A DNA stretch of 64,000 bases from Microlunatus endophyticus (GTDB lineage Bacteria; Actinomycetota; Actinomycetes; Propionibacteriales; Propionibacteriaceae), in contig NZ_BMMZ01000003.1 in the NCBI RefSeq assembly GCF_014646195.1, positions 62,001-126,000 on the forward strand, written 5' to 3'. A program made the position numbers and the translations under genes. Positions 1 through 8,857 of this stretch are shown in pieces. The notes under the pieces are model-generated. The model did no database searches. It saw only the letters and a program-made list of their open reading frames with translations, and had not been told where the DNA came from. The first letter of the stretch is position 1. Each line of letters begins with the position of its first letter.

Positions 1-629
1 TGCCCGTTCTCCTGATCGCGCTGATCCTGATCGCAACCATCGGGACCGGCCTCTGGAGCATCGTCATCGCTCTGGGGGTGGCGTACACACCCGGTTTTGC
101 GCGCATCGTCGAAGCCTCGATCCGCAAGCTGCGCGCGATCGAATTCGTCCAGGCAGCAAGGATCTTCGGTTCCGGCGGTGTTCAGATCACCATCCGACAC
201 CTGTTACCCAACCTGATCACCGAGGTGATCGTGATGGCCAGCAGCGCGATCGGGTGGGCCACGCTGACCGCGACGACGCTCAGCTTTCTCGGACTCGGCG
301 TCCAGCTGCCCAATCCCGACTGGGGCAGCGATCTCGCAGCCGGTGCGACGAGCCTCTCCACGAATTGGTGGCTGCCGACCTTCCCGGGCCTGGCGATCAC
401 CGTCACCATCCTGGTGGCCAATTACGCGGGCGACTGGATGATGGATCTCCTTGACCCTCGCCGGACCCGCAGCCACGCCCGTTTCCGCTTTCTCCGCGGA
501 ATCGGACACACGATGCCCGCCGCAACGAACGCATCAGCGGCATCGGAAGGTGTGCCCGGCATGGCGGGTCCGGCCAGGGAAGCGGCCCCGCAGACCTCAT
601 CGTCCACAGCCAGCGAAAGACAATCATGA
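1..629 (+). CDS. Peptide/nickel ABC transporter permease (DppC type), 5' partial
   Basis: C-terminal part of an inner-membrane permease of the dipeptide/oligopeptide ABC importer family. The frame is already open at base 3, so the start lies outside the window. Visible in order: a hydrophobic segment, the cytoplasmic EAA loop beginning EFVQAARIFGSGG, the family signature LSFLGLGVQLPNPDWG, and a last membrane helix near TVTILVANYAGDWMMD. A tail of about 50 Ala/Ser-rich residues follows, longer than usual. Its stop overlaps the next start (ATGA at 626-629), so it is translationally coupled to the ATPase. Substrate cannot be read from the permease; the asparaginase downstream hints at peptides or amino-acid amides. 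Confidence 0.9.
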   Translation, partial: PVLLIALILIATIGTGLWSIVIALGVAYTPGFARIVEASIRKLRAIEFVQAARIFGSGGVQITIRHLLPNLITEVIVMASSAIGWATLTATTLSFLGLGVQLPNPDWGSDLAAGATSLSTNWWLPTFPGLAITVTILVANYAGDWMMDLLDPRRTRSHARFRFLRGIGHTMPAATNASAASEGVPGMAGPAREAAPQTSSSTASERQS

Positions 630-2713
630 CCTCCGCCACGCCCCACGCCGATGCGTTGTCCACCGCCTCCGACCATCCGGTTCTTGCCGTACGCGATCTC
701 CGGGTCGCGATCGACACCCCGGCCGGCGTGGTCCGTCCGGTCGACGGGGTCACTTTCGACGTCCGCCGCGGCGAGACACTCGGCGTGGTCGGAGAGTCTG
801 GTTCAGGCAAGACGATGACCGCCATGGCGGTGCTACGCCTGCTCCCCGGCAACGGCCGCGTCGACTCCGGCTCCATCGAGTTCAACGGCACCAACCTGAC
901 GAAGCTCTCCGGACCCGAACTGCGGTCGTTGCGCGGACGAGACATCGGGATGGTGTTCCAAGATCCCATGACCTCGCTCAACCCGACCCGGACCATCGGA
1001 AGCCAGCTCAGGGAGGCCTACCGGATCCACCATCGGAACAGTTCCAGGGCGGAGGCCGATCGTCGCGCGGTCGAGGTATTGTCCTTGGTCCGCATGCCCC
1101 GGCCACAGGACCGGCTCCGGAGCTACCCGCATCAGCTGTCCGGCGGCATGCGGCAGCGAGCGATGATCGCGATCGCCCTTGTCTGCGAGCCGAAACTGCT
1201 AGTTGCCGACGAGCCGACCACGGCCCTCGACGTCTCGATCCAAGCACAGATCCTCGAGCTGCTCGACGATCTCAAGCAGCGGCTCGGGATGGCCGTCATC
1301 CTGGTTACTCATGATCTTGGGGTGATCGCTGGGTATGCCGACCGCGTTGCCGTCATGTACGGCGGTCGGATCGTCGAGCAAGCTCCGACCCAGACCCTGT
1401 TCAGCGCTCCGCTGCATCGCTACACCCAAGCTCTGCTGGAATCGATGCCTACGGTCGAGATGGACCCGGACAGCGCGTTGACCTCGATCCCCGGATCTCC
1501 GCCCCAGCTGATCGATCTTCCGCCGATGTGCCGCTTCGCCGATCGCTGCCGCTACGCCGACCAGCTGTGTCGAGGTCAGGATCCTGTCTTGCTGGAGGTG
1601 GCTCCTGATCATGTGCACGCCTGTTTCCACGCAGGCCCCGCCGCGCCGCCGGAGTCGACGGACTCGCTCCTGGGACGACCGACGAGGCAACTGCCGGAGG
1701 CGGAGGACATCCCGGCAGGAGTGAGCTTGATCACCGCCGACCATCTGGAGAAGCAGTATCGGGTCAAGAGCGCCGACCTGTTCGGTCGTTCCCGCCCGCT
1801 GCACGCGGTCTCCGATGTCAGTTTCGAGGTCCGGGCCGGGGAAACCCTGGGAATCGTGGGCGAATCCGGTTCGGGAAAGACTACCGTCGGACGGCTCCTC
1901 GTCGGACTCGAGCAGTCGACCAAGGGCTCAGTCACCGGCGTGGGGGTACCGACCGGACGGGCCCGAGCCGGGACAGTGCAGATGATGTTCCAGGACTCCG
2001 GCGCCGCACTCGATCCGCGGATGTCCGTACTCGACCTGATCGCCGAACCGCTGGTGGTGCAGCGGATCGGAACCCGCGCCGAACGCCGGCGACGTGCCCT
2101 GGAGCTCTTGGACGCGGTCGGGCTGCCCCAGTCGGCCGCACAGCGCCGCCCGCACGAATTCTCCGGTGGCCAGCGCCAACGGATCGCCATCGCCCGTGCG
2201 CTGATCCTGCGGCCGAAGATCATCATCGCCGACGAACCGGTCTCCGCTCTGGATGTATCGGTGCAGGCGCAGATCCTCAATCTGATGCGATCGTTGCAAG
2301 TCGAGTACAACGTGACCTATGTCGTCATCTCCCACGACCTGTCCCTGTTGAAATACCTCGCCGACCGCATCGCGGTCATGTACCTGGGGAAGCTGGTGGA
2401 GATCGGGCCGACCGACTCGGTCTACGGCAACCCACGTCACCCCTACACGGCCGGATTGATCGCATCCATCCCGCGTCCTCACGCCTCCCGAGAGGTAGCT
2501 CGCGCTCAAGGTGGCTTGTCCGGCGAGATCGCCTCCGCCATCGATCCGCCGAGCGGCTGCCGGTTCCGCACCCGTTGTCCTCTGGCGACCGAACTGTGTG
2601 CCGAGCAGGAGCCGGCGCTCGTACTTCGGGGCGGTTCGCACCCGGTCGCCTGTCACTATCCCGTCGAGGGTGCAGCTCCCACGTTCCACCCTGCGGAGTC
2701 CGTCACGGCATGA
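626..2713 (+). CDS. Fused dual ATP-binding subunit of peptide ABC importer (DppD-DppF fusion)
   Basis: 695-residue protein with two complete ABC ATPase domains in tandem, so one chain replaces the usual DppD and DppF pair. Each half has a Walker A motif GESGSGKT (near residues 55 and 412), a signature ([16 protein letters not shown]), Walker B ([24 protein letters not shown]) and the switch His (VTHDLG, ISHDLS). Each half ends with the oligopeptide-transporter C-terminal region with clustered Cys ([14 protein letters not shown] and [14 protein letters not shown]), which in this family can bind an iron-sulfur cluster. It energises import by the upstream permease. Start ATG at 626 overlaps the permease stop; its own stop overlaps the asparaginase start. 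Confidence 0.95.
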   Translation: MTSATPHADALSTASDHPVLAVRDLRVAIDTPAGVVRPVDGVTFDVRRGETLGVVGESGSGKTMTAMAVLRLLPGNGRVDSGSIEFNGTNLTKLSGPELRSLRGRDIGMVFQDPMTSLNPTRTIGSQLREAYRIHHRNSSRAEADRRAVEVLSLVRMPRPQDRLRSYPHQLSGGMRQRAMIAIALVCEPKLLVADEPTTALDVSIQAQILELLDDLKQRLGMAVILVTHDLGVIAGYADRVAVMYGGRIVEQAPTQTLFSAPLHRYTQALLESMPTVEMDPDSALTSIPGSPPQLIDLPPMCRFADRCRYADQLCRGQDPVLLEVAPDHVHACFHAGPAAPPESTDSLLGRPTRQLPEAEDIPAGVSLITADHLEKQYRVKSADLFGRSRPLHAVSDVSFEVRAGETLGIVGESGSGKTTVGRLLVGLEQSTKGSVTGVGVPTGRARAGTVQMMFQDSGAALDPRMSVLDLIAEPLVVQRIGTRAERRRRALELLDAVGLPQSAAQRRPHEFSGGQRQRIAIARALILRPKIIIADEPVSALDVSVQAQILNLMRSLQVEYNVTYVVISHDLSLLKYLADRIAVMYLGKLVEIGPTDSVYGNPRHPYTAGLIASIPRPHASREVARAQGGLSGEIASAIDPPSGCRFRTRCPLATELCAEQEPALVLRGGSHPVACHYPVEGAAPTFHPAESVTA

Positions 2714-3699
2714 GCACGACGCGGGACACCATCGCGGTGGTGAGTTCCGGCGGCACCTTCGGGATGCGGGACACCGCTCGAGGGTTGGCGCCCGCCCCGG
2801 TCCGCGACCGGATCCGCCGGCTCGTGGACGGTGCGCCCCGTCCGTGTGAGGTCTTCGAACTGGAACCCCAGATCGACAGTGCTCACGCTGCACCCGCGGA
2901 TTGGCAGCGGCTGGTCGATGTGGTCGCCGAGCTCGGCCCTCAGCACTCCGGAATCGTGATCATCCACGGCACTGACACCATGGCCTACGCGGCGGCAGCC
3001 GTCGCGATCGCCCGCCATGTGCGGCCTTCTCCGGTCGTGTTCACGGGAGCGCAGATCCCCATCGCGGTGTCGGATTCGGACGGTCCGGCAAACCTCGAGG
3101 CGGCGCTGAGGAGAACCGCGCGGATTCCGACGCCTCGGGTCGAGATTTGCTTCGGCGGTCAGGTGATCAACGGTGCGCGGGCAACAAAGCTGTCCGCTAC
3201 GGGACTGGCAGCGTTTGGCGAGGTGCCCTTCGCCCACGGTCACGACGGCGGCCGGACGGAGGCCACCCCACCGACCGCATTGGAGGAGCGCTTCGAAGGG
3301 TTCGGCGACGATGAGATCCCGGTGCTGCGCTGCTATCCCGGGATGTCCGCAGCAACGATGGACCGCATGATCGCCGGACGCAGAGCAGTGGTGCTGCAGT
3401 GCTACGGATACGGGAACCTGCCGACGAACGAAGCCATCCTTCGGGTCCTGCGGACCGCCATCGACGCCGGCACTCTCGTGGTCGCCATCAGCCAATGCGC
3501 CGAGCCGGCGATCAGCCTCGGAGTGTCCCATCCCACGACCGCGCTGGCCGAATCCGGTGTCATCAGCGGACACGATCTGACCACGGAAGCTGCCCTGGCG
3601 AAACTGCACTACCTGCTGCGCTGCGACCTCAGCGCCGACTTGCTGCAGGAGTGGCTGGTCACCCCGCTCGCTCACGAGATGAGCGTGAACGGACCCTGA
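2710..3699 (+). CDS. L-asparaginase (type I/II asparaginase-glutaminase family)
   Basis: 329 residues, the usual length for bacterial asparaginases that hydrolyse asparagine to aspartate and ammonia. The first catalytic Thr lies in VVSSGGTFGM (the TGGTI-like motif, residues about 10-19) and the second in IIHGTDTMAYAA (HGTDTM motif). I chose ATG 2710 because it overlaps the ATPase stop (ATGA) and places the first Thr about 16 residues in; an upstream in-frame start at 2575 would lie within the ATPase gene. No signal peptide, so cytoplasmic. As last gene of a peptide-importer operon it may process imported Asn-containing peptides or related amides; that role is inferred. Confidence 0.88.
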   Translation: MSTTRDTIAVVSSGGTFGMRDTARGLAPAPVRDRIRRLVDGAPRPCEVFELEPQIDSAHAAPADWQRLVDVVAELGPQHSGIVIIHGTDTMAYAAAAVAIARHVRPSPVVFTGAQIPIAVSDSDGPANLEAALRRTARIPTPRVEICFGGQVINGARATKLSATGLAAFGEVPFAHGHDGGRTEATPPTALEERFEGFGDDEIPVLRCYPGMSAATMDRMIAGRRAVVLQCYGYGNLPTNEAILRVLRTAIDAGTLVVAISQCAEPAISLGVSHPTTALAESGVISGHDLTTEAALAKLHYLLRCDLSADLLQEWLVTPLAHEMSVNGP

Positions 3700-3718
3700 C
3701 CACACAACTGGTCGCGGC

Positions 3719-3794
3719 GATAGGAACGTCGACCGCGTTGCGATTCCTGGGCCCGATTCCGGCCTGGAGCACGAACACCGTCGACGTTTCTATC
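3719..3794. terminator. Inverted repeat between convergent genes
   Basis: Arms GATAGGAACGTCGAC (3719-3733) and GTCGACGTTTCTATC (3780-3794) are complementary at 14 of 15 positions, with a 46-nt loop. They sit between the convergent asparaginase and pyruvate carboxylase genes; the right arm touches the pyc stop codon. A bidirectional terminator is the simplest reading, but there is no T tract and the loop is long. Confidence 0.4.
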
Positions 3795-6700
3795 AGCCGA
3801 GGACGATCACCAGATCTCCGCCCTCGACCTGCTGCACCGGACCGATCGCCAGCCGTCGTACGGTTCCGGCCCGAGGCGCGGTGATCGCCGCCTCCATCTT
3901 CATCGCCTCGATCGTCGCCACGGTGGCTCCGGCCTCGACCGTGTCGCCCTCGGCGACCCGCAGGCTGACCACACCGGAGAACGGCGCTGCGACATGACCG
4001 CTGTTGCCTGCATCGGCCTTCTCCGCCGCCTTGATGTCGACCTTGATCGAATTGTCCCGGACCCGGATCGGGCGCAATTGGCCATTGAGCGTGCACATCA
4101 CGGTGCGCATGCCCTTCTCGTCCGCCTCGCCGATCGCCTCCAGCCCGAGGATCACGCTGACTCCGCGACCGATCCGAACCACATGCTCCGTCTCGGCCTG
4201 CAGCCCGTAGAGGAAGTCCGCGGTGTCCAGCCGTCCGACATCGCCGTAGGCGTCCCGAGCCGCCAGGAAATCCTTGGTCGGCCCCGGGAAGAGCAGCCGG
4301 TTGAGGGCGTCCTGGGCAACCCGGCCGCCCTTGTCCAGCGCCGTCTCGTCCTCGGAGCTCAACGTCTCCTCGCGGACCGGGACCTTGCGACCCGCCAGCG
4401 CCTTGGTACGGAAGGGCTCCGGCCAGCCGGCCGACGGCGTACCGAGCTCACCGGCCAGGAAGCCGATCACCGAATCAGGGATGTCGTACTTGCCCGGATT
4501 CTCCTCGAAGTCCTTCGGATCGGCGCCCACCGCGACCAGGTGCAGGGCAAGATCACCGACGACCTTGGAGGACGGCGTGACCTTGGTCGGGCGGCCGACG
4601 ATCTTGTTGGCCGCGGCGTACATGGCCTCGATCTGCTCGAATTTCTCCCCGAGACCCAGCGCGATCGCCTGCTGACGCAGGTTGGACAGCTGACCGCCCG
4701 GGATCTCATGATCATAAACGCGGCCGGTCGGGCTCGGCAGGCCGGACTCGAAGGGCGCGTAGATCCGGCGGACCGCCTCCCAGTACGGCTCCAGGTCCAT
4801 CACCTTGCGCAGGTCGAGGTTGCTCTCCCGCTCGGTGTGTGCCAGCGCGGCGACCAGGGCCGACGCAGGAGGTTGACTCGTCGTTGCCGACATCGGGGCA
4901 CTGGCCACATCGACCGCGTCGACCCCGGCATCGATCGCCGCCAGCAGAGTGCCGATCTGGCCACCCGCGGTGTCGTGGGTGTGCAGGTGCACGGGAAGAT
5001 CGAACCGCTCCCGCAATGCTGACACCAGCCGGGCGGCGGCCGGCGGCCGCAACAGCCCGGCCATGTCCTTGATCGCCAGGATGTGCGCCCCTGCCTGGAC
5101 TGCCTGCTCGGCGAGCCGCAGGTAGTAGTCGAGGGTGTAGGTCGGCTCATTCGGATCGTTGAGGTCGCTGGTGTAGCAGAGCGCGACCTCGGCGACCGTG
5201 GTATTGGTCTCGAGCACCGCCTCGATCGCCGGCCGCATCTGCTCGACGTCGTTGAGGGCGTCGAAGATCCGGAAGATGTCGATCCCGGTCTCGGCGGCCT
5301 GCTGCACGAAGGTCCGGGTGACCTTCTCGGGATACGGCGTGTAGCCGACGGTGTTGCGGCCGCGGAGCAGCATCTGCAGCGCCAGTCCCGGCATGTTGTA
5401 GCGCAACGCAGCAAGACGTTCCCAAGGATCCTCGTGCAGGAACCGCAGCGCCACGTCGTAGGTCGCTCCGCCCCAGCACTCCACCGAGAACAGCTCCGGC
5501 GTCATCCGGCCGACGTACGGCGCGATCCGCAGCAGGTCCTTGGTCCGCACCCGGGTCGCGAGCAGCGACTGGTGGGCATCCCGGAACGTGGTATCGGTGA
5601 TCTCGACGTTCGTCCGACTCCGCAGCTCCGCAGCGAAACCGGCCGGACCAAGATCGAGAAGCCGCTGCCGGGAGCCGTGCGGCGACGGCACCGAAAGATC
5701 AACGCCCGCCGGCCGCTTCTCCCCCGGGTCCAGCAGCGTCGGCCTGTTGCCGTTGGGCTTGTTGACCGTGATCTCGGCAACATAGCGCAGCAGCTTGGTG
5801 CCGCGATCACCCGGAGTGCGGGCGTTCAACAACTCCGGCCTGGTCTCGATGAAGTTGGTCGCGACGTTGCCGGCCAGGAACTCCGGATCGTCCAGAACCG
5901 CTTGCAGGAAAGGAATGTTGGTACTCACGCCGCGGATCCGGAATTCGGCGAGCGCCCGCCTGGCACGGGCCACGGCGGTCGCGAAGTTCCGGCCACGACA
6001 GGTCAGCTTGACCAACATCGAGTCGAAATGCGCACTGACCTCGGCGCCGGTGTCCGCGGTGCCCCCGTCGAGTCGTACGCCTGCTCCGCCGGCCGACCGG
6101 TAGGCGGTGATGATCCCGGTGTCCGGGCGGAAGCCGTTGGCCGGGTCCTCGGTGGTGATCCGGCACTGCAGCGCGGCGCCGGTGATGGTGACCCGGTCCT
6201 GGGACAGCTCGAGATCTTCGAGGGTCGACCCGGAGGCGATCAGCATCTGAGACTGGACGAGGTCGACACCGGTGATCTCCTCGGTCACGGTGTGCTCGAC
6301 CTGGATCCGCGGGTTCATCTCGATGAAGACGTGCTGACCGGCGCGGGGCCCCTCGGTCTCGACCAGGAATTCGACCGTGCCGGCGCAGGAGTAGTGCAGC
6401 GACTCGGCGAATTTCACCGCGTCGCCGGTCAATGCCGCGCGCAGCTCGTCGCTGATGTTGGGCGCCGGCGCCAACTCGATCACCTTCTGGTGCCGGCGCT
6501 GCAGCGAACAGTCCCGCTCGAAGAGGTGCATCGTGTTGCCAGCCTTGTCAGCCAGGATCTGCACCTCGATATGTCGCGGCCTGCTGACCGCCTGCTCGAT
6601 GAAGACCGTCGCATCACCGAAGGCGCTGTCCGCCTCCCGCATCGCCTGGTCCAAGGCGTCGCGGAGCTGGCCCGGCTCGTCGACCCGACGCATGCCGCGG

Positions 6701-7194
6701 CCGCCACCGCCCGCGACCGCCTTGACGAAGACCGGGTAGCCGACCTCCTCGGCCCCGGCGACCAGCTCCTCCACGTCGTCCGACGGCGGGGTCGACTTCA
6801 AGGTCGGGATGCCGGCCGCCCGGGCAGCTCCGATCGCCCGGACCTTGTTGCCGGCCAGCTCCAGCACATCGGCCGGCGGGCCGATGAAGGTGATCCCGGC
6901 GGCATCGCACGCCCGGGCCAGATCCGGGTTCTCGCTCAGAAAACCGTAGCCCGGATAGATCGCGTCGGCGCCGCTGTCGACCGCAGCCCGGATGATGCCG
7001 TCGATGTCCAGGTAGGCCCGGACGGGATGACCGCGCTCGCCGATCTCGTACGCCTCGTCGGCCTTGATCCGGTGAACCGCATTGCGGTCCTCGTACGGAT
7101 AGACCGCAACCGTCTGTGCGCCGAGTTCGTAGGCAGCACGGAAGGCGCGGACCGCGATCTCACCACGGTTGGCGACCAGGACCTTGGAGAACAT
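3793..7194 (-). CDS. pyc: Pyruvate carboxylase
   Basis: 1133 residues, full length for the single-chain enzyme that carboxylates pyruvate to oxaloacetate (anaplerosis). Order: biotin carboxylase domain (starts FSKVLVANRGEIAVRAFRA; ATP-grasp glycine loop AGGGGRGMRRV near 165; EMNPRIQVEHTVTE near 290), carboxyltransferase domain (TFRDAHQSLLATR near 535; LHTHDTAGG near 740), and C-terminal biotinyl carrier domain with EAMKMEA, biotin on Lys 1099. All core motifs are intact. ATG 7194 is preceded by TAGATT and only 6 nt, suggesting a leaderless transcript. It stands alone, converging on the asparaginase. Confidence 0.97.
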   Translation of the reverse strand: MFSKVLVANRGEIAVRAFRAAYELGAQTVAVYPYEDRNAVHRIKADEAYEIGERGHPVRAYLDIDGIIRAAVDSGADAIYPGYGFLSENPDLARACDAAGITFIGPPADVLELAGNKVRAIGAARAAGIPTLKSTPPSDDVEELVAGAEEVGYPVFVKAVAGGGGRGMRRVDEPGQLRDALDQAMREADSAFGDATVFIEQAVSRPRHIEVQILADKAGNTMHLFERDCSLQRRHQKVIELAPAPNISDELRAALTGDAVKFAESLHYSCAGTVEFLVETEGPRAGQHVFIEMNPRIQVEHTVTEEITGVDLVQSQMLIASGSTLEDLELSQDRVTITGAALQCRITTEDPANGFRPDTGIITAYRSAGGAGVRLDGGTADTGAEVSAHFDSMLVKLTCRGRNFATAVARARRALAEFRIRGVSTNIPFLQAVLDDPEFLAGNVATNFIETRPELLNARTPGDRGTKLLRYVAEITVNKPNGNRPTLLDPGEKRPAGVDLSVPSPHGSRQRLLDLGPAGFAAELRSRTNVEITDTTFRDAHQSLLATRVRTKDLLRIAPYVGRMTPELFSVECWGGATYDVALRFLHEDPWERLAALRYNMPGLALQMLLRGRNTVGYTPYPEKVTRTFVQQAAETGIDIFRIFDALNDVEQMRPAIEAVLETNTTVAEVALCYTSDLNDPNEPTYTLDYYLRLAEQAVQAGAHILAIKDMAGLLRPPAAARLVSALRERFDLPVHLHTHDTAGGQIGTLLAAIDAGVDAVDVASAPMSATTSQPPASALVAALAHTERESNLDLRKVMDLEPYWEAVRRIYAPFESGLPSPTGRVYDHEIPGGQLSNLRQQAIALGLGEKFEQIEAMYAAANKIVGRPTKVTPSSKVVGDLALHLVAVGADPKDFEENPGKYDIPDSVIGFLAGELGTPSAGWPEPFRTKALAGRKVPVREETLSSEDETALDKGGRVAQDALNRLLFPGPTKDFLAARDAYGDVGRLDTADFLYGLQAETEHVVRIGRGVSVILGLEAIGEADEKGMRTVMCTLNGQLRPIRVRDNSIKVDIKAAEKADAGNSGHVAAPFSGVVSLRVAEGDTVEAGATVATIEAMKMEAAITAPRAGTVRRLAIGPVQQVEGGDLVIVLG

Positions 7195-7206
7195 GGGGAG
7201 AATCTA
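7195..7206 (-). promoter_or_regulatory. Candidate leaderless -10 element for pyc
   Basis: Minus strand reads TAGATT at 7206-7201, then six bases, then the pyc ATG. The transcription start predicted from this -10 falls at the start codon. No convincing -35 or Shine-Dalgarno sequence is visible. Confidence 0.5.
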
Positions 7207-7301
7207 ATAGGTCCGGCTCTGGATCCCGTCAGTGGCGTCGCACCCGGCCGACGCGACCCGGTCCGACACCACTCGGCCCACGTCCTGGGCTCGGGTCCTG
7301 G

Positions 7302-8180
7302 TCAGCCGCCCAGAGCGTCGAGTTCGGTGATCACATCGGCCGGCAGCTGCAGTCCGGCGCCGGCCACGTTCTCCTCCAGATGGGCGACCGACGAGGTACC
7401 GGGGATCAGCAGGATATTCTCCGACCGCTGCAGCAGCCAGGCCAGCGCAACGGCCAGCGGCGTGGCGTCCAGACGTTCCGCGATGGCATCCAGCTCGTCG
7501 GATTGCAGCCTGGAGAATCCACCCAGCGGGAAGTACGGCACGAAGGCGATGCCCTGTTCGGCCGTCGACCGGACAAGATCGTCGTCAGCACGATGGGCGA
7601 TGTTGTAGAAGTTCTGTACGCAGACCACCGGGGCGATCTGCTGGGCCTCGGCCAGCTGCTCGGCGTTGATCGTACTCAGGCCGATGTGCTTGACCAGGCC
7701 CTGCTGCTGCAACTCGGCCACCGTCTCGACCTGCTCGGCGATCGAACCGGGCTCGGCCGCCTGGAAACCGCCGACCCGGACGTTGACCACGTCCAGGGCG
7801 TCCAGCCCGAGCCGGTCGAGATTGTCGTGCACCTGCTGGCGAAGCTCCTCAGGGCTCCTCGCCTCGGGCCAGCCGCCTTCGGCGTCCCGCCGGGCGCCGA
7901 TCTTGGTCACGATGCGCAGATCGTCCGGATAGGGATACAGCGCCTCGCGGATGACCTCGTTGGTGACATACGGACCGTAGTAGTCGGAGGTGTCGATGTG
8001 GTTGATGCCGAGCTCGACGACCCTGCGCAGCACGGCGATCGCCGCATCCCGGTCCTTCGGTGGGCCGAAGACCCCGGGACCGGCCAGTTGCATCGCCCCG
8101 TAGCCGACCCGGGTGACCTCGAGATCACCGAGCCGGTAGGTGCCTCCGGGGAGATTGCCGCGAACAGTGGTTGATGACAT
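7302..8180 (-). CDS. Aldo/keto reductase family oxidoreductase
   Basis: 292 residues with the aldo/keto reductase TIM-barrel pattern: start of the barrel RLGDLEVTRVGYGAMQLAGPG, the catalytic region HIDTSDYYGPY (Asp and Tyr of the tetrad), IVTKIG (Lys), and LIPGTSSVAHLEEN near the C-terminus, the NADPH phosphate-binding segment. It likely reduces a small carbonyl compound with NADPH; the substrate cannot be predicted. I chose the internal ATG at 8180 because a GGAAGG ribosome site lies about 6 nt upstream; the longer frame to 8246 adds 22 unconserved-looking residues. It is divergent from the HIT protein gene. Confidence 0.9.
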   Translation of the reverse strand: MSSTTVRGNLPGGTYRLGDLEVTRVGYGAMQLAGPGVFGPPKDRDAAIAVLRRVVELGINHIDTSDYYGPYVTNEVIREALYPYPDDLRIVTKIGARRDAEGGWPEARSPEELRQQVHDNLDRLGLDALDVVNVRVGGFQAAEPGSIAEQVETVAELQQQGLVKHIGLSTINAEQLAEAQQIAPVVCVQNFYNIAHRADDDLVRSTAEQGIAFVPYFPLGGFSRLQSDELDAIAERLDATPLAVALAWLLQRSENILLIPGTSSVAHLEENVAGAGLQLPADVITELDALGG

Positions 8181-8296
8181 GGATTCCTTCCGCACCGCGC
8201 CCACCGTGGTGTGGGCACGATCCCAGCCTTGCCCGAAGCCGGTCACGGGACAAGCTGCCTGGCCAACCTGGGATCACCAGGGCCACCGTCAGCTCG

Positions 8297-8308
8297 TACG
8301 CTCCGCTT
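8297..8308 (+). promoter_or_regulatory. Candidate leaderless -10 element for the HIT gene
   Basis: TACGCT at 8297-8302 is followed by six bases and the ATG at 8309. No ribosome binding site is present. Confidence 0.45.
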
Positions 8309-8773
8309 ATGACCTACAGTCACGAACCACTCGGATATGACTGTCCGTTCTGCCGGGTGATCCGAGAATCTGCGGAGCCGGCAACTGTCGATCCGGGCCT
8401 GGTCAGCGCCCGATCCGACGCAGTGGCGTTGATCTCCAACCGCTGGTGGCCGAACAACCCGGGACATGCGCTGGTCGTGCCCAGTCTGCATACGGAGAAC
8501 CTGTACGAGATTCCGGCCCGATTCGGACATGCGGTTCATGATCTTGTCCAGCAGGTTGCCGTTGCGATGCGCGACTCATACGCCTGCGACGGCGTATCAA
8601 CCCGTCAGCACAACGAGCCGGCAGGCGGCCAGGATGTCTGGCACTTCTATGTGCACGTCTTCCCGCGCTATGCCGGTGATCATCTCTACAGCACCAGCCC
8701 GCTGCCCGGCTTCGTCTCAGCCGAGGAACGGCGGCCCTACGCCGATCGACTCAAGGCAGCCTTGGTCCGATGA
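8309..8773 (+). CDS. HIT-family (histidine triad) nucleotide hydrolase/transferase-like protein
   Basis: 154 residues. Shows the N-terminal CPFCRVI segment typical of HIT proteins, NPGHALVVPSLHTENLYEIP in the middle, and the histidine triad variant HFYVHVFPRY near residue 110 (H-x-x-x-H-V-F-P rather than the usual H-x-H-x-H). HIT proteins bind nucleotides and hydrolyse nucleotide-phosphoramidate or dinucleoside polyphosphate bonds. The first His of the triad may be displaced, so exact activity is open. ATG 8309 fits the start of similarity; the longer frame from 8171 overlaps the divergent reductase gene. Confidence 0.85.
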   Translation: MTYSHEPLGYDCPFCRVIRESAEPATVDPGLVSARSDAVALISNRWWPNNPGHALVVPSLHTENLYEIPARFGHAVHDLVQQVAVAMRDSYACDGVSTRQHNEPAGGQDVWHFYVHVFPRYAGDHLYSTSPLPGFVSAEERRPYADRLKAALVR

Positions 8774-8782
8774 CCAGGCTCC

Positions 8783-8824
8783 GAGCCAACTCATGATCTG
8801 AGCGCCTGGATCATGAGTTAGCTC
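8783..8824. terminator. Bidirectional terminator-like hairpin
   Basis: Arms GAGCCAACTCATGATC (8783-8798) and GATCATGAGTTAGCTC (8809-8824) pair at 15 of 16 positions around a 10-nt loop, between the convergent HIT and racemase genes. No T tract follows on either side. Confidence 0.6.
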
Positions 8825-8857
8825 GGGGTTTGGTGATTCATCGTTGACGGGCTCGAG

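Noticed and set aside
5083..7608. 841-codon open frame opposite pyc
   Set aside because: Shadow of high third-position GC on the other strand; composition is Arg/Gly/Asp-rich with no motif, while pyc has all catalytic blocks.
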